Shown one piece after another: positions 46,156 to 54,631 of a stretch of 64,000 nt of DNA (position 1 is its first letter; the number at the start of each line of letters is the position of its first letter). The DNA is from Devosia aquimaris (GTDB taxonomy: Bacteria; Pseudomonadota; Alphaproteobacteria; Rhizobiales; Devosiaceae). Under the pieces are notes generated by a model. The model ran no database searches. It had not been told where the DNA came from and saw nothing but the letters and a program-made list of their open reading frames with translations. Made by a program: the position numbers and the translations under genes. The stretch spans positions 2,283,805 through 2,347,804 of the forward strand of contig NZ_JAIEZN010000001.1 in NCBI RefSeq assembly GCF_020169335.1, read 5' to 3'.

Positions 46156-46183
46156 CAAAGCCGGCCGCGACCGGCCGGCTTTG
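46156..46183 (-). terminator. Terminator after the Omp19/Inh gene
   Basis: Perfect 12-bp stem CAAAGCCGGCCG / CGGCCGGCTTTG with a 4-base loop, 12 bases after the stop of the lipoprotein gene (minus strand). Confidence 0.75.
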
Positions 46184-46194
46184 CCAGGCGATCC

Positions 46195-46797
46195 TTAGCG
46201 GGCCATCGAGATGGCCTGCCCACCGCTCATGGTGCCGATATAGCGACCATTGCTGGGGGCGAGGAAGGCGGCAATATTGCCGTTCTCATCATAGAGCTGC
46301 AGCTGGCTGCCAACCTGCTGCCAACCCGACACCGAAGCCAGCGCCGGAATGGTGCAGCCTGGCGACGACGCGCGATAATAGGACGTGCCGGTCTTGGCCG
46401 TCATGGGCAGGTTGAGGCGGCACTGCTGCGCGCCGGCCACCACGTTCCACACGCCTTCCGGCCCGCTCGATACCGCACCCGGCTGCGCCAGCGGATCCAG
46501 CGATACCACCGACCCCAGGGCTGCAGTTTGCGTGGTCTGTCCGGCAATGGTGGGGTTGGCGGCAACGCCACCCAGAACGGGCTGGCCCGACAGGCCCGGC
46601 GCCGGCGTACCGGTCGCACCGATGGCCGGCAGGCTGCCCTGCTGCACCACCGAATTCTGCACAGGCTGCAACTGCGCCGGGGCGCCGATCGTGTTCAGCC
46701 CGGCCGTATTGGACTGAGTGGAGGCACAACCGGCCATCAACAGTGCAACGCCCACGATCCCAACGGCCGACAACGATCCGCGCATCCAAATCGTCAT
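46195..46797 (-). CDS. Protease inhibitor Inh/Omp19-family lipoprotein
   Basis: A 200-residue lipoprotein: signal peptide with lipobox LMAGCAS, a low-complexity Gln/Pro/Ala linker (about residues 25-100), and a C-terminal Inh/Omp19 beta-barrel domain starting SGPEGVWNVVAGAQQCRLNLP and containing the disulphide-type cysteines (QQCRLN, SPGCTIP). Brucella Omp19 and Pseudomonas AprI belong here; they inhibit proteases or act as outer-membrane lipoproteins. ATG 46797 has AGGAG upstream. Confidence 0.88.
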   Translation of the reverse strand: MTIWMRGSLSAVGIVGVALLMAGCASTQSNTAGLNTIGAPAQLQPVQNSVVQQGSLPAIGATGTPAPGLSGQPVLGGVAANPTIAGQTTQTAALGSVVSLDPLAQPGAVSSGPEGVWNVVAGAQQCRLNLPMTAKTGTSYYRASSPGCTIPALASVSGWQQVGSQLQLYDENGNIAAFLAPSNGRYIGTMSGGQAISMAR

Positions 46798-46917
46798 GAG
46801 TTCGCTCCTGCCCAAAGGCTTAACTATTGTTAACAAGTTGATGGCTTATAGCCAAACCATGTGACTGGTACAACCGCCTGATAAGACCGCCACCCAGCCC
46901 ATAGCAATGTGGCGCTT

Positions 46918-47151
46918 TTAGGGGTCTTCACCCGCCATTTCCCGCAGCAGGTCCGCCGCCAGCAGCCGCCCATCGGCTGCCTCGTCCTCGGGCACCTGCA
47001 CTGGAACACCGTCGGGTCCGAACAAGTTTGGCAGGCCGGGCAGACCACCTTCACCCTGTTCGAGCGGGTGGAAGCCGTGCGCACGCAGCGCTGCCACCAG
47101 CACACGCGCCGTACTGGGATTGTCGACGGTGGCAATAATCTCATAGCTCAT
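46918..47151 (-). CDS. DUF2007-like small protein
   Basis: A 77-residue cytoplasmic protein beginning MSYEIIATVDNPSTARVLVA, with the N-terminal beta-alpha-beta pattern of the DUF2007 'putative signal transducing protein' family and a C-terminal helix EAADGRLLAADLLREM. ATG 47151 has GGAG seven bases upstream. Function unknown. The 230-bp gap to yejB (47152-47381) holds both divergent promoters; I see only a 5-bp GTCAG/CTGAC hairpin at 47171-47183. Confidence 0.75.
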   Translation of the reverse strand: MSYEIIATVDNPSTARVLVAALRAHGFHPLEQGEGGLPGLPNLFGPDGVPVQVPEDEAADGRLLAADLLREMAGEDP

Positions 47152-47381
47152 GGCAGGGCTCCGCTTTGCTGTCAGATCCTGACGGCGATTGACGACCGGG
47201 GCAAGCCCAACTGTCGGGATCAGGACCCGCCCGCTTGCCGAACGCTTCACCAGCGCCCCCGGCTTGCATTGCCGTCATCAAAATGATGCAATTGCGGCTA
47301 GGTCCTTTCACTGCATGGTGATTTGCCCGACACGCCTGGCCGGCGCTTAGCTTGCCTGACCCCTGTCCTCCTGGAGATCCG

Positions 47382-48476
47382 ATGGGCGCCTACATCGTTC
47401 GCCGTCTCCTTTTGATGATACCGACCGTGTTCGGCATCATGGCCATCTCATTTCTCATCACCCAGTTTGCCCCCGGGGGCCCCGTGGAACAGGCCCTGGC
47501 CAATCTGTCGGGGCAGAATGTGTCCATGTCCTCCCAGCTTTCTGGCAGCGAGGCCGGCGATTTCACTGGCCAACCGGCCCAGAAGGGCGGCTCGACCTAT
47601 CGTGGCAGCCAGGGTCTCTCGCCCGAACTGGTCGCCCGCATCGAAAAGCAGTTTGGCTTCGACAAGCCCCCGCTCGAGCGGTTCGGCATGATGCTGTGGA
47701 ACTATCTGCGCTTCGACTTTGGCGACAGCTATTATCGCGACATCTCGGTCATCGATCTCATCAAGGAAAAGCTGCCCGTCTCGATCTCCTTGGGGCTCTG
47801 GATGACACTGCTGTCCTATGGCATTTCCATTCCGCTGGGCATTCGCAAGGCCATCAGTGATGGCTCGCGCTTTGACGTCTGGACCTCAACCCTGGTCATC
47901 GTTGGCTATGCCGTGCCCGGCTTCCTGATTGCCATCGCGCTCATCATCCTGTTCGCCGGCGGCAGCTTCTGGTCCATCTTCCCCCTGCGAGGGCTCCATT
48001 CCAGCGGCTCGGCAAACTTCCCCTTCCACATCTGGGTGCTCGACTACCTCTGGCATCTGGTGCTGCCCATCATCGCCATGGGCCTGGGTGCTTTCGCCAC
48101 CACGACGCTGCTGACCAAGAATTCGTTCATCGACGAGATCGGCAAGCAATATGTCACGACCGCCCGCGCCAAGGGCCTGACGGAAAACCAGATCCTCTAT
48201 GGCCACGTTTTCCGCAATGCCATGATGCTGATCATCGCCAGCTTCCCCGCAGCCTTTGTCGGCGCCTTCTTCGGCGGCTCTTTGCTGATCGAAACCATCT
48301 TCTCTCTCGATGGCCTTGGCCTTTTGGGCTTTGTCTCGGTGGCTTCGCGCGACTACCCGGTGGTCTTTGCCACGCTCTATATCTTTTCCCTGCTCGGCCT
48401 TGTGGTCTCGCTGATTTCGGATCTGGCCTATATGTGGGTCGATCCGCGGCTCGATTTCGAAAGCCGCGAAGTATGA
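47382..48476 (+). CDS. yejB: Peptide/microcin C-type ABC transporter permease YejB
   Basis: A 364-residue permease of the DppB/OppB family in the YejB branch, recognisable by the long periplasmic insertion after helix one (residues about 45-90, ending RGSQGLSPELVARIEKQFGFD) and by TARAKGLTENQILYGHVFRNA as the EAA loop. GGAG precedes ATG 47382; a start ten codons upstream was rejected. First gene of a four-gene operon in the order B-E-F-A. Confidence 0.93.
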   Translation: MGAYIVRRLLLMIPTVFGIMAISFLITQFAPGGPVEQALANLSGQNVSMSSQLSGSEAGDFTGQPAQKGGSTYRGSQGLSPELVARIEKQFGFDKPPLERFGMMLWNYLRFDFGDSYYRDISVIDLIKEKLPVSISLGLWMTLLSYGISIPLGIRKAISDGSRFDVWTSTLVIVGYAVPGFLIAIALIILFAGGSFWSIFPLRGLHSSGSANFPFHIWVLDYLWHLVLPIIAMGLGAFATTTLLTKNSFIDEIGKQYVTTARAKGLTENQILYGHVFRNAMMLIIASFPAAFVGAFFGGSLLIETIFSLDGLGLLGFVSVASRDYPVVFATLYIFSLLGLVVSLISDLAYMWVDPRLDFESREV

Positions 48477-49609
48477 GCGCGCACGCTGCCCCGGCCCAAT
48501 CCCCCGTGCGCCGTGGCTGGTTGAGCCCGCTCAACCGCCGCCGCTGGGATAATTTCCGCGCCAATCGTCGCGGCTGGTGGTCACTCTGGCTATTCCTGGC
48601 CATGTTCGTTCTGACCCTGGGATCCGAACTCATCGCCAACGATCGCCCCATCGTGGTGTCCTACAAGGGCGAACTGCTGTTCCCGGCATTCGTGGACTAT
48701 CCCGAGACGCGTTTCGGCGGCTTCCTGGGCATGCCCATTTACACCAGCGACTTCATGGTCAAGGAAATCGCCGACAATGGCTGGGCCATCTGGCCACCCA
48801 TCCATTTCAGCTACAACACCCGCGATGGGCTCCAGCCCGGCTCGGGCGCTACCCCGCCCAGTTGGCTGCTCAGCCGCGACGAGGCCTGCGCGCGCTATCC
48901 GCTTGAGGCCGACGATCCGAACTGCAATTGGAGCAATTTCCACTGGCTGGGCACGGACGGCGAGGCGCATGACGTCTTGGCGCGCCTGCTTTATGGCATG
49001 CGCATCTCGATCCTGTTCGGCTTCACCCTCACCATCCTGTCCTCGGTCGTTGGCCTGGTCGCTGGTGCCGTGCAGGGCTATTTCGGCGGCTGGGTCGATC
49101 TGGTCTTCCAGCGCTTCATCGAGATCTGGACCTCCATTCCCGCGCTTTACCTGCTCCTGATCATCTCCAGCGTCATCGCCCCCACCTTCTGGGTGCTCCT
49201 GGGCATATTGCTGCTGTTTTCCTGGGTATCGCTGGTCGGCATTGTCCGGGCCGAATTCCTGCGCGGCCGCAATTTTGAGTACATTACTGCAGCTCGTGCG
49301 CTGGGCGTCTCCAACGCCACCATCATGCTGCGCCACCTTCTGCCCAATGCCATGGTCGCCACGCTCACCTTCATGCCGTTCATCCTGTCGGGGTCGGTTG
49401 TGACCCTCACCTCGCTCGATCTGCTTGGGTTGGGTTTGGAAGCCGGCACGCCTTCGCTGGGGGACCTGCTGTTTCAGGGCAAGGAGAACCTCCAGGCCCC
49501 ATGGCTCGGCCTCACCGGCTTTTTCGCCATTGCCATCATCATGACGCTGCTGGTGTTCATCGGCGAAGCAGTCCGCGACGCCTTCGATCCGCGCAAGGCC
49601 TTCGCATGA
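48473..49609 (+). CDS. yejE: Peptide/microcin C-type ABC transporter permease YejE
   Basis: A 378-residue DppC-type permease. N-terminal region [19 protein letters not shown], a large periplasmic insertion ([36 protein letters not shown]) and the EAA-type loop [22 protein letters not shown] are typical of YejE. ATG 48473 overlaps the yejB stop (ATGA), and its stop overlaps yejF the same way. Confidence 0.93.
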   Translation: MSAHAAPAQSPVRRGWLSPLNRRRWDNFRANRRGWWSLWLFLAMFVLTLGSELIANDRPIVVSYKGELLFPAFVDYPETRFGGFLGMPIYTSDFMVKEIADNGWAIWPPIHFSYNTRDGLQPGSGATPPSWLLSRDEACARYPLEADDPNCNWSNFHWLGTDGEAHDVLARLLYGMRISILFGFTLTILSSVVGLVAGAVQGYFGGWVDLVFQRFIEIWTSIPALYLLLIISSVIAPTFWVLLGILLLFSWVSLVGIVRAEFLRGRNFEYITAARALGVSNATIMLRHLLPNAMVATLTFMPFILSGSVVTLTSLDLLGLGLEAGTPSLGDLLFQGKENLQAPWLGLTGFFAIAIIMTLLVFIGEAVRDAFDPRKAFA

Positions 49610-51249
49610 CCGTCCCCCTGCTCTCGGTTCGCGACCTCTCCATCACCTTTGGCGCCAACACCGCCACCCGCAATATCTGCTTTGACATCGCCCCCGGCGA
49701 AACCCTGGCGCTGGTAGGGGAAAGCGGCTCGGGCAAGTCGGTGACCGCCCTCTCCATCCTGCGCCTACTGCCACCGTCAGCCCGGCTGACCGGCGAAATC
49801 GTCTTCAAGGGCCAGGACCTCGTCACCGCCCCGCCAGCCGAACTGCGCGCTGTCCGCGGCAATGACATCTCCATGATCTTCCAGGAGCCTATGAGCTCCC
49901 TCAATCCGGTGCACACCATCGAGCGCCAGATTGGCGAAGTTCTCGCGGTTCACCGCGGCCTTCGCCCCAACGCTGCCCGCGCGCGCACGCTGGAGCTGCT
50001 CGACGCGGTCGGCATCGCTGATCCGCGCAGCCGCCTGGCCGCCTATCCCCATCAGCTCTCGGGCGGGCAGCGCCAGCGCGTCATGATCGCAATGGCCCTG
50101 GCCAACGAACCCGACCTGCTGGTCGCCGACGAGCCGACAACCGCGCTTGATGTCACCGTTCAGGCCCAGATCCTCACCCTGCTCAAGTCGCTGCAACAGC
50201 GCCTGGGCATGGCCATGCTCTTCATTACGCATGACCTGGGTATTGTCCGCTCCATTGCCGACCGCGTGTGCGTCATGACCAATGGCGACATCGTCGAGAC
50301 CGGTCCGGTCAGCACCATTTTTGCCACGCCCCAGCACGCCTATACGCGCCATCTTCTGGCCGCCGAACCCAAGGGCACCCCGCCAGTCAGCAACCCGGAT
50401 GCACCAACCATCGTTGATGTGCATGATCTCAAGGTGTGGTTCCCCATCAAACGCGGCATCCTGCGCCGCACCACCGGCCATATCCGCGCCGTCGATGGTG
50501 TCGACCTCACCATCCGCCAAGGCGAAACACTGGGCGTAGTCGGCGAATCCGGCTCCGGAAAATCCACCCTTGGCTATGCCCTGTTGCGCCTCGTGCCATC
50601 GACCGGCACCATTGTCGTTCTGGGCAATGCCCTGCAACAGCGCTCCTGGAAGGCCATGCGCGCCCTGCGCGCCGATCTCCAGATCGTCTTTCAGGACCCC
50701 TTCGGCTCGCTCAGCCCGCGCCTGTCGGTGGATCAGATTATCGGCGAGGGTCTGGCAGTCCACCGCCCCCATCTCACCGCTGCAGAACGCGACGCCCGCG
50801 TCGTCACCGCCCTCGGCGAAGTGGGCCTGCCGCCAGAGTCCCGTTACCGCTATCCGCACGAATTCTCCGGCGGCCAGCGCCAGCGTATCGCCATCGCTCG
50901 CGCCATGGTGCTCGAACCCAAATTCGTCGTGCTCGATGAACCCACCTCGGCGCTGGACGTCTCCATCCAGGCCCAGGTCGTCGATCTGCTGCGGGAGCTG
51001 CAGCGCCGCCATGGCCTGACCTATATGTTCATCAGCCACGATCTCAAGGTCGTGCGGGCCCTGGCCAATCGCCTCATCGTCATGCGCAATGGCAAGATTG
51101 TCGAACAGGGCGAGGCCGCAGACATCTTCTCCGCGCCCCAATCCGACTACACCCGCACGCTCATGGCCGCCGCTTTCAATGTCGCGGTGCTGGCGCCCGA
51201 CGGGTTGCCACGCACAGTTGAGCAGCCCCCCACTGTTGCACCGTCATGA
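49606..51249 (+). CDS. yejF: Fused ABC transporter ATPase YejF
   Basis: A 547-residue protein carrying two complete ABC ATPase domains. First half: Walker [19 protein letters not shown], Walker [13 protein letters not shown]. Second half (from about residue 268): Walker [19 protein letters not shown] (LSGGQ variant), [11 protein letters not shown]. The fused form is typical of YejF/dipeptide GsiA-like proteins. Starts at ATG 49606, overlapping yejE. Confidence 0.95.
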   Translation: MTVPLLSVRDLSITFGANTATRNICFDIAPGETLALVGESGSGKSVTALSILRLLPPSARLTGEIVFKGQDLVTAPPAELRAVRGNDISMIFQEPMSSLNPVHTIERQIGEVLAVHRGLRPNAARARTLELLDAVGIADPRSRLAAYPHQLSGGQRQRVMIAMALANEPDLLVADEPTTALDVTVQAQILTLLKSLQQRLGMAMLFITHDLGIVRSIADRVCVMTNGDIVETGPVSTIFATPQHAYTRHLLAAEPKGTPPVSNPDAPTIVDVHDLKVWFPIKRGILRRTTGHIRAVDGVDLTIRQGETLGVVGESGSGKSTLGYALLRLVPSTGTIVVLGNALQQRSWKAMRALRADLQIVFQDPFGSLSPRLSVDQIIGEGLAVHRPHLTAAERDARVVTALGEVGLPPESRYRYPHEFSGGQRQRIAIARAMVLEPKFVVLDEPTSALDVSIQAQVVDLLRELQRRHGLTYMFISHDLKVVRALANRLIVMRNGKIVEQGEAADIFSAPQSDYTRTLMAAAFNVAVLAPDGLPRTVEQPPTVAPS

Positions 51250-51295
51250 TTGCCCCTAGTCTCATCTCAAACTCGCGCCTGCCCGGAGCCGCCCG

Positions 51296-53143
51296 ATGAA
51301 ATTCGCCCCCCTCCTCGCCCTTGGCCTCCTGCTCGGTCTCGCCGCACCTGCCCTAGCGCAGACCAAGCCCGGCGTCTGGACCCACGCCTTCACCATGCAG
51401 GGCGAACCCAAATATGCCGAGGGCTTTGCCCATTTCGACTACGTCAATCCGGACGCCCCCAAGACGGGCGTTGTCCGCATAGGCGACATGGGTGGCTTTG
51501 ATACCTTCAACCCCATCCTGCCCAAGGGCGAGGCCGCCGGTGGCCTGGGTCTGGTCTACGAGACCCTGCTCACCCCTTCACTGGATGAGAACAACACCTA
51601 TTACGGACTTCTCGCCAAGAGCCTGATGATCGCGCCTGACTACAGCGCCGTCACCTTCCGCATCGACCCTGCCGCCAAATGGCAGGATGGCGAACCCGTC
51701 AGCGCCGAGGATGTCGTCTGGTCGTTCGACAAGTCACGCGAGCTCAATCCCAACTCGGCGCAATACTACGCTGATATCACCAAGGCCGAGGTCACCGCGC
51801 CCGGCGAAGTCACCTTCAGCTTCTCCAAGACCGACAACCGCGAGCTTCCCCTTATCCTGGGCCAGCTCACCGTGTTGCCCAAGCATTGGTGGGAGGGCAC
51901 CGATGCCAAGGGCGCCAAGCGCAACATCGGCCAGTCGACGCTCGAAAAGCCCATGGGCTCGGGCGCCTATGAGCTGGCCAGCTTCGACGCTGGTCGCACC
52001 ATCACCTACAAGCGCCGCGCCGACTATTGGGGGGCCAGCCAGCCCACCCAGGTCGGCACTGACAATTTCGACGAATATCGCATCGAATACTTCCTCGATC
52101 TGACCGTGCAGTTCGAGGCCTTCAAAGGCGACCAGTTTGACTGGTGGACCGAAAACCAGGCGCGCCGCTGGGCCACCGCCTATGATTTCCCTGCCGTCGC
52201 CGATGGCCGCGTCATCAAGGAGCTTTTCCCCCAGGACTATGCCGGCAACGGCGTGATGGTCGCCTTCGTCCCCAACATGCGGCGCGACAAGTTCAAGGAC
52301 GAGCGCGTGCGCGAAGCCCTCAACTATGCCTTCAATTTTGAGGAGCTGAGCAACACGCTGTTCTTCGGCCAGTATGACCGCATCGACAGCTACTTCTTCG
52401 GCCTGCCCTTCCGCTCCTCCGGCCTGCCCGAGGGCCAGGAGCTCGACATCCTCAATTCGGTCAAGGATCTGGTGCCGCCCTCGGTCTTTACCGAGCCCTA
52501 TACCAATCCCGTAGGTGGCGATTCCACCAAGCTGCGCGAAAACCTGCGCACCGCGCTGACCCTGCTGACCGAGGCTGGCTACAAGCTCGACGGCACGCGC
52601 CTGGTCGATGCCAGCGGCACCCAGCTCAGCTTTGAGATCCTGCTCAATGGCCCCACCATCGAGCCGGTGGCCGCCAATCTGGTGGCCAATCTGGCCCTCA
52701 TCGGCGTCGAGGCCAAGGTCCGCTCGGTCGATAGCCCGCAGTATATCAACCGCGTCCGCAGCTTTGACTATGACGTCATCTACACCGGCTGGAGCCAGTC
52801 CTTCTCGCCGGGCAATGAGCAGCGCTATTTCTTCGGTTCCGAAAACGTCGACAAGGAAGGCGCGCAGAACTACGCCGGCATCGCCGACAAGGGCGTCGAC
52901 GCCCTGATCGAACAGCTCATCGCCGCCAAGGACCGTCCCACCCAGGAAGCCGCGGTCAAGGCGCTCGATCGCGTGTTGCTGCACCATCACTATCTGGTGC
53001 CCAGCTATACCCTGCGCAATACGCGTGCCGCCCGCTGGGATCGCTTCAGCCACCCCGAAACCCTGCCGGAATTCTCCTCGGGCTTCCCCACCATCTGGTG
53101 GTATGACGCCGAAAAGGCCGCCAGGACCGGCGGAGCGCAGTAG
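51296..53143 (+). CDS. yejA: Extracellular solute-binding protein YejA (family 5)
   Basis: A 615-residue periplasmic binding protein. Signal peptide ends APALAQT. HAFTMQGEPKYAEGFAHFDYVNPDAPKTG and GGFDTFNPILPKG are strongly YejA-like, as are LAKSLMIAPDYSAVTFRIDP and YTGWSQSFSPGNEQRYFFGS. YejABEF in E. coli imports microcin C and peptides. In this window the binding-protein gene is last rather than first. Confidence 0.93.
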   Translation: MKFAPLLALGLLLGLAAPALAQTKPGVWTHAFTMQGEPKYAEGFAHFDYVNPDAPKTGVVRIGDMGGFDTFNPILPKGEAAGGLGLVYETLLTPSLDENNTYYGLLAKSLMIAPDYSAVTFRIDPAAKWQDGEPVSAEDVVWSFDKSRELNPNSAQYYADITKAEVTAPGEVTFSFSKTDNRELPLILGQLTVLPKHWWEGTDAKGAKRNIGQSTLEKPMGSGAYELASFDAGRTITYKRRADYWGASQPTQVGTDNFDEYRIEYFLDLTVQFEAFKGDQFDWWTENQARRWATAYDFPAVADGRVIKELFPQDYAGNGVMVAFVPNMRRDKFKDERVREALNYAFNFEELSNTLFFGQYDRIDSYFFGLPFRSSGLPEGQELDILNSVKDLVPPSVFTEPYTNPVGGDSTKLRENLRTALTLLTEAGYKLDGTRLVDASGTQLSFEILLNGPTIEPVAANLVANLALIGVEAKVRSVDSPQYINRVRSFDYDVIYTGWSQSFSPGNEQRYFFGSENVDKEGAQNYAGIADKGVDALIEQLIAAKDRPTQEAAVKALDRVLLHHHYLVPSYTLRNTRAARWDRFSHPETLPEFSSGFPTIWWYDAEKAARTGGAQ

Positions 53144-53151
53144 GGCCAGAC

Positions 53152-53178
53152 GGCCATGAGGGCAGCGCTCTCATGGCC
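53152..53178. terminator. Hairpin between convergent yejA and methyltransferase genes
   Basis: Perfect 9-bp stem GGCCATGAG / CTCATGGCC with a 9-base loop, nine bases after the yejA stop and 18 bases before the methyltransferase end. No strong T run; plausible bidirectional terminator. Confidence 0.5.
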
Positions 53179-53195
53179 ATTGGGTGTGGCCGGCC

Positions 53196-53798
53196 CTATT
53201 CGGGCTTGCGCGCCACCAGGTCGATCAGCGCCGACGGCCCGGCATGGGCAGTCCCTTCACTCAATTCAGCGTCATAGCTTTCAAGGCTGATGATCTCGAG
53301 CGCGGCAAAGCGATCCCGCAGCAGCTCTTCGGTGTAGAGATTTTCCAGCTGCGACGGCCCGCCGGTCCCATAGCCAAGTTGCTCGGGCCGGTAACCCTCG
53401 AGGAGCAAGATCCCGCCCGGCTTGAGCGTCTGCACCATGCCCGCGAACATCGCATCGCGCATGGCAGGCGGCGCGAACTGGATGAAGATCGCCGCCACCA
53501 CGTCAAAGGCCGCCTCGGGCCAATCGTAGGCGCCAATATCGCCGCATTGCGTGGTGAGCGACACGCCCCGGTTGCGGGCCAGCTTCTCCGCCTTGGCCAA
53601 TCCCACGGGCGATGCATCAATCGACAAGACGTCCAGCCCCTGCTCGGCCAGGAAAACGCCATTGCGCCCCTCGCCATCGGCCACTGCCAGCGCATTGCGA
53701 TAGCCCCTGAGCCGGTCCGCATTGGCCGCGACGAACCGGTTCGGCGCCTCCCCGAAGATATAGCCGTCCTGACTGTAGCGCGTGTCCCAGAAGCTCAT
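53196..53798 (-). CDS. Class I SAM-dependent methyltransferase
   Basis: A 200-residue methyltransferase with FWDTRYSQDGYIFGEAPNRF at the start (a TehB-like N-terminus), the SAM motif I region ALAVADGEGRNGVFLA, acidic VLSIDASPVGL, and LKPGGILLLEGY. Resembles the TehB/thiopurine-type group of small methyltransferases; substrate unknown. ATG 53798 was preferred to a GTG at 53825. Confidence 0.88.
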   Translation of the reverse strand: MSFWDTRYSQDGYIFGEAPNRFVAANADRLRGYRNALAVADGEGRNGVFLAEQGLDVLSIDASPVGLAKAEKLARNRGVSLTTQCGDIGAYDWPEAAFDVVAAIFIQFAPPAMRDAMFAGMVQTLKPGGILLLEGYRPEQLGYGTGGPSQLENLYTEELLRDRFAALEIISLESYDAELSEGTAHAGPSALIDLVARKPE

Positions 53799-53935
53799 GT
53801 CCTGCCCATTGCTCGTGCGGAACACCGATCATAGCGCGCGTGCCGCACGCTTCGCCATCACGTCAGCGTCTAGATCGTAACCTTTTGCGACCCGCTGTCG
53901 AATGAGCCAGTACCCACCCTCATGGAGACCAAGCC

Positions 53936-54631
53936 ATGTCGCACCATCTGCCCGCTTCGCTTGCCATGTTGCTCGCCACCCTTGCCGCCGTCCCGTCCGC
54001 CCAGGCTGACTCCCGCCCCGTCACGGTGGTCGAACTCTTCACCAGCCAGGGGTGCTCGTCCTGCCCGCCGGCCAATGCCAATTTGATCACGCTCAGCCAG
54101 CGTCCCGGCGTGCTGACCCTGAGCTATGCCGTGACCTATTGGGATCGGCTGGGCTGGAAAGATACCTTCAGCAAGCCCGAATTCACCGATCGCCAGGTTG
54201 TCTATGAACCAGCGCTAGACCAGTTTGGGCCCTATACGCCGCAGATGGTCGTCAATGGTGCCAGCACCGCTATTGGCAACCGTATCGCCGAGGTCGACAC
54301 GCTGATTGCCGAGACAGCGCCCCTGGCCGGTCCGGACCTTTCGCTCGATGGCCAAAGCCTTGCCCTGGGTGGTGGCGACGCCCCAGCCGATGGCGCCGAC
54401 ATTTGGCGTGTCAGCTATGATCCCCACACCGTCGAAGTCGAAATACCCCGCGGCGAGAACGCCGGGCGCACACTCGCGCATACCCATGTGGTCCACACGC
54501 TCGAACACGTCGGAGTCTGGACCGGCCAGCCCCTGCAAACAGTCCTGACGCCGGCGGTTGACGGCCTGCACACTGCCATTCTGGTGCAACAGATGAACGG
54601 CGGCCCCATCCTCGCCGCCGTGACCGACTAG
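53936..54631 (+). CDS. DUF1223 secreted thioredoxin-like protein
   Basis: A 231-residue protein with signal peptide (ends SAQADS) and the DUF1223 opening VTVVELFTSQGCSSCPPAN, where CSSC occupies the position of a thioredoxin active site. Further family segments are LSYAVTYWDRLGWKDTFS, YTPQMVVNG and the C-terminal HVVHTLEHVGVW. Probably a periplasmic redox-related protein; function not established. ATG 53936 has GGAG upstream. Its last four bases overlap the convergent tamB gene. Confidence 0.9.
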   Translation: MSHHLPASLAMLLATLAAVPSAQADSRPVTVVELFTSQGCSSCPPANANLITLSQRPGVLTLSYAVTYWDRLGWKDTFSKPEFTDRQVVYEPALDQFGPYTPQMVVNGASTAIGNRIAEVDTLIAETAPLAGPDLSLDGQSLALGGGDAPADGADIWRVSYDPHTVEVEIPRGENAGRTLAHTHVVHTLEHVGVWTGQPLQTVLTPAVDGLHTAILVQQMNGGPILAAVTD

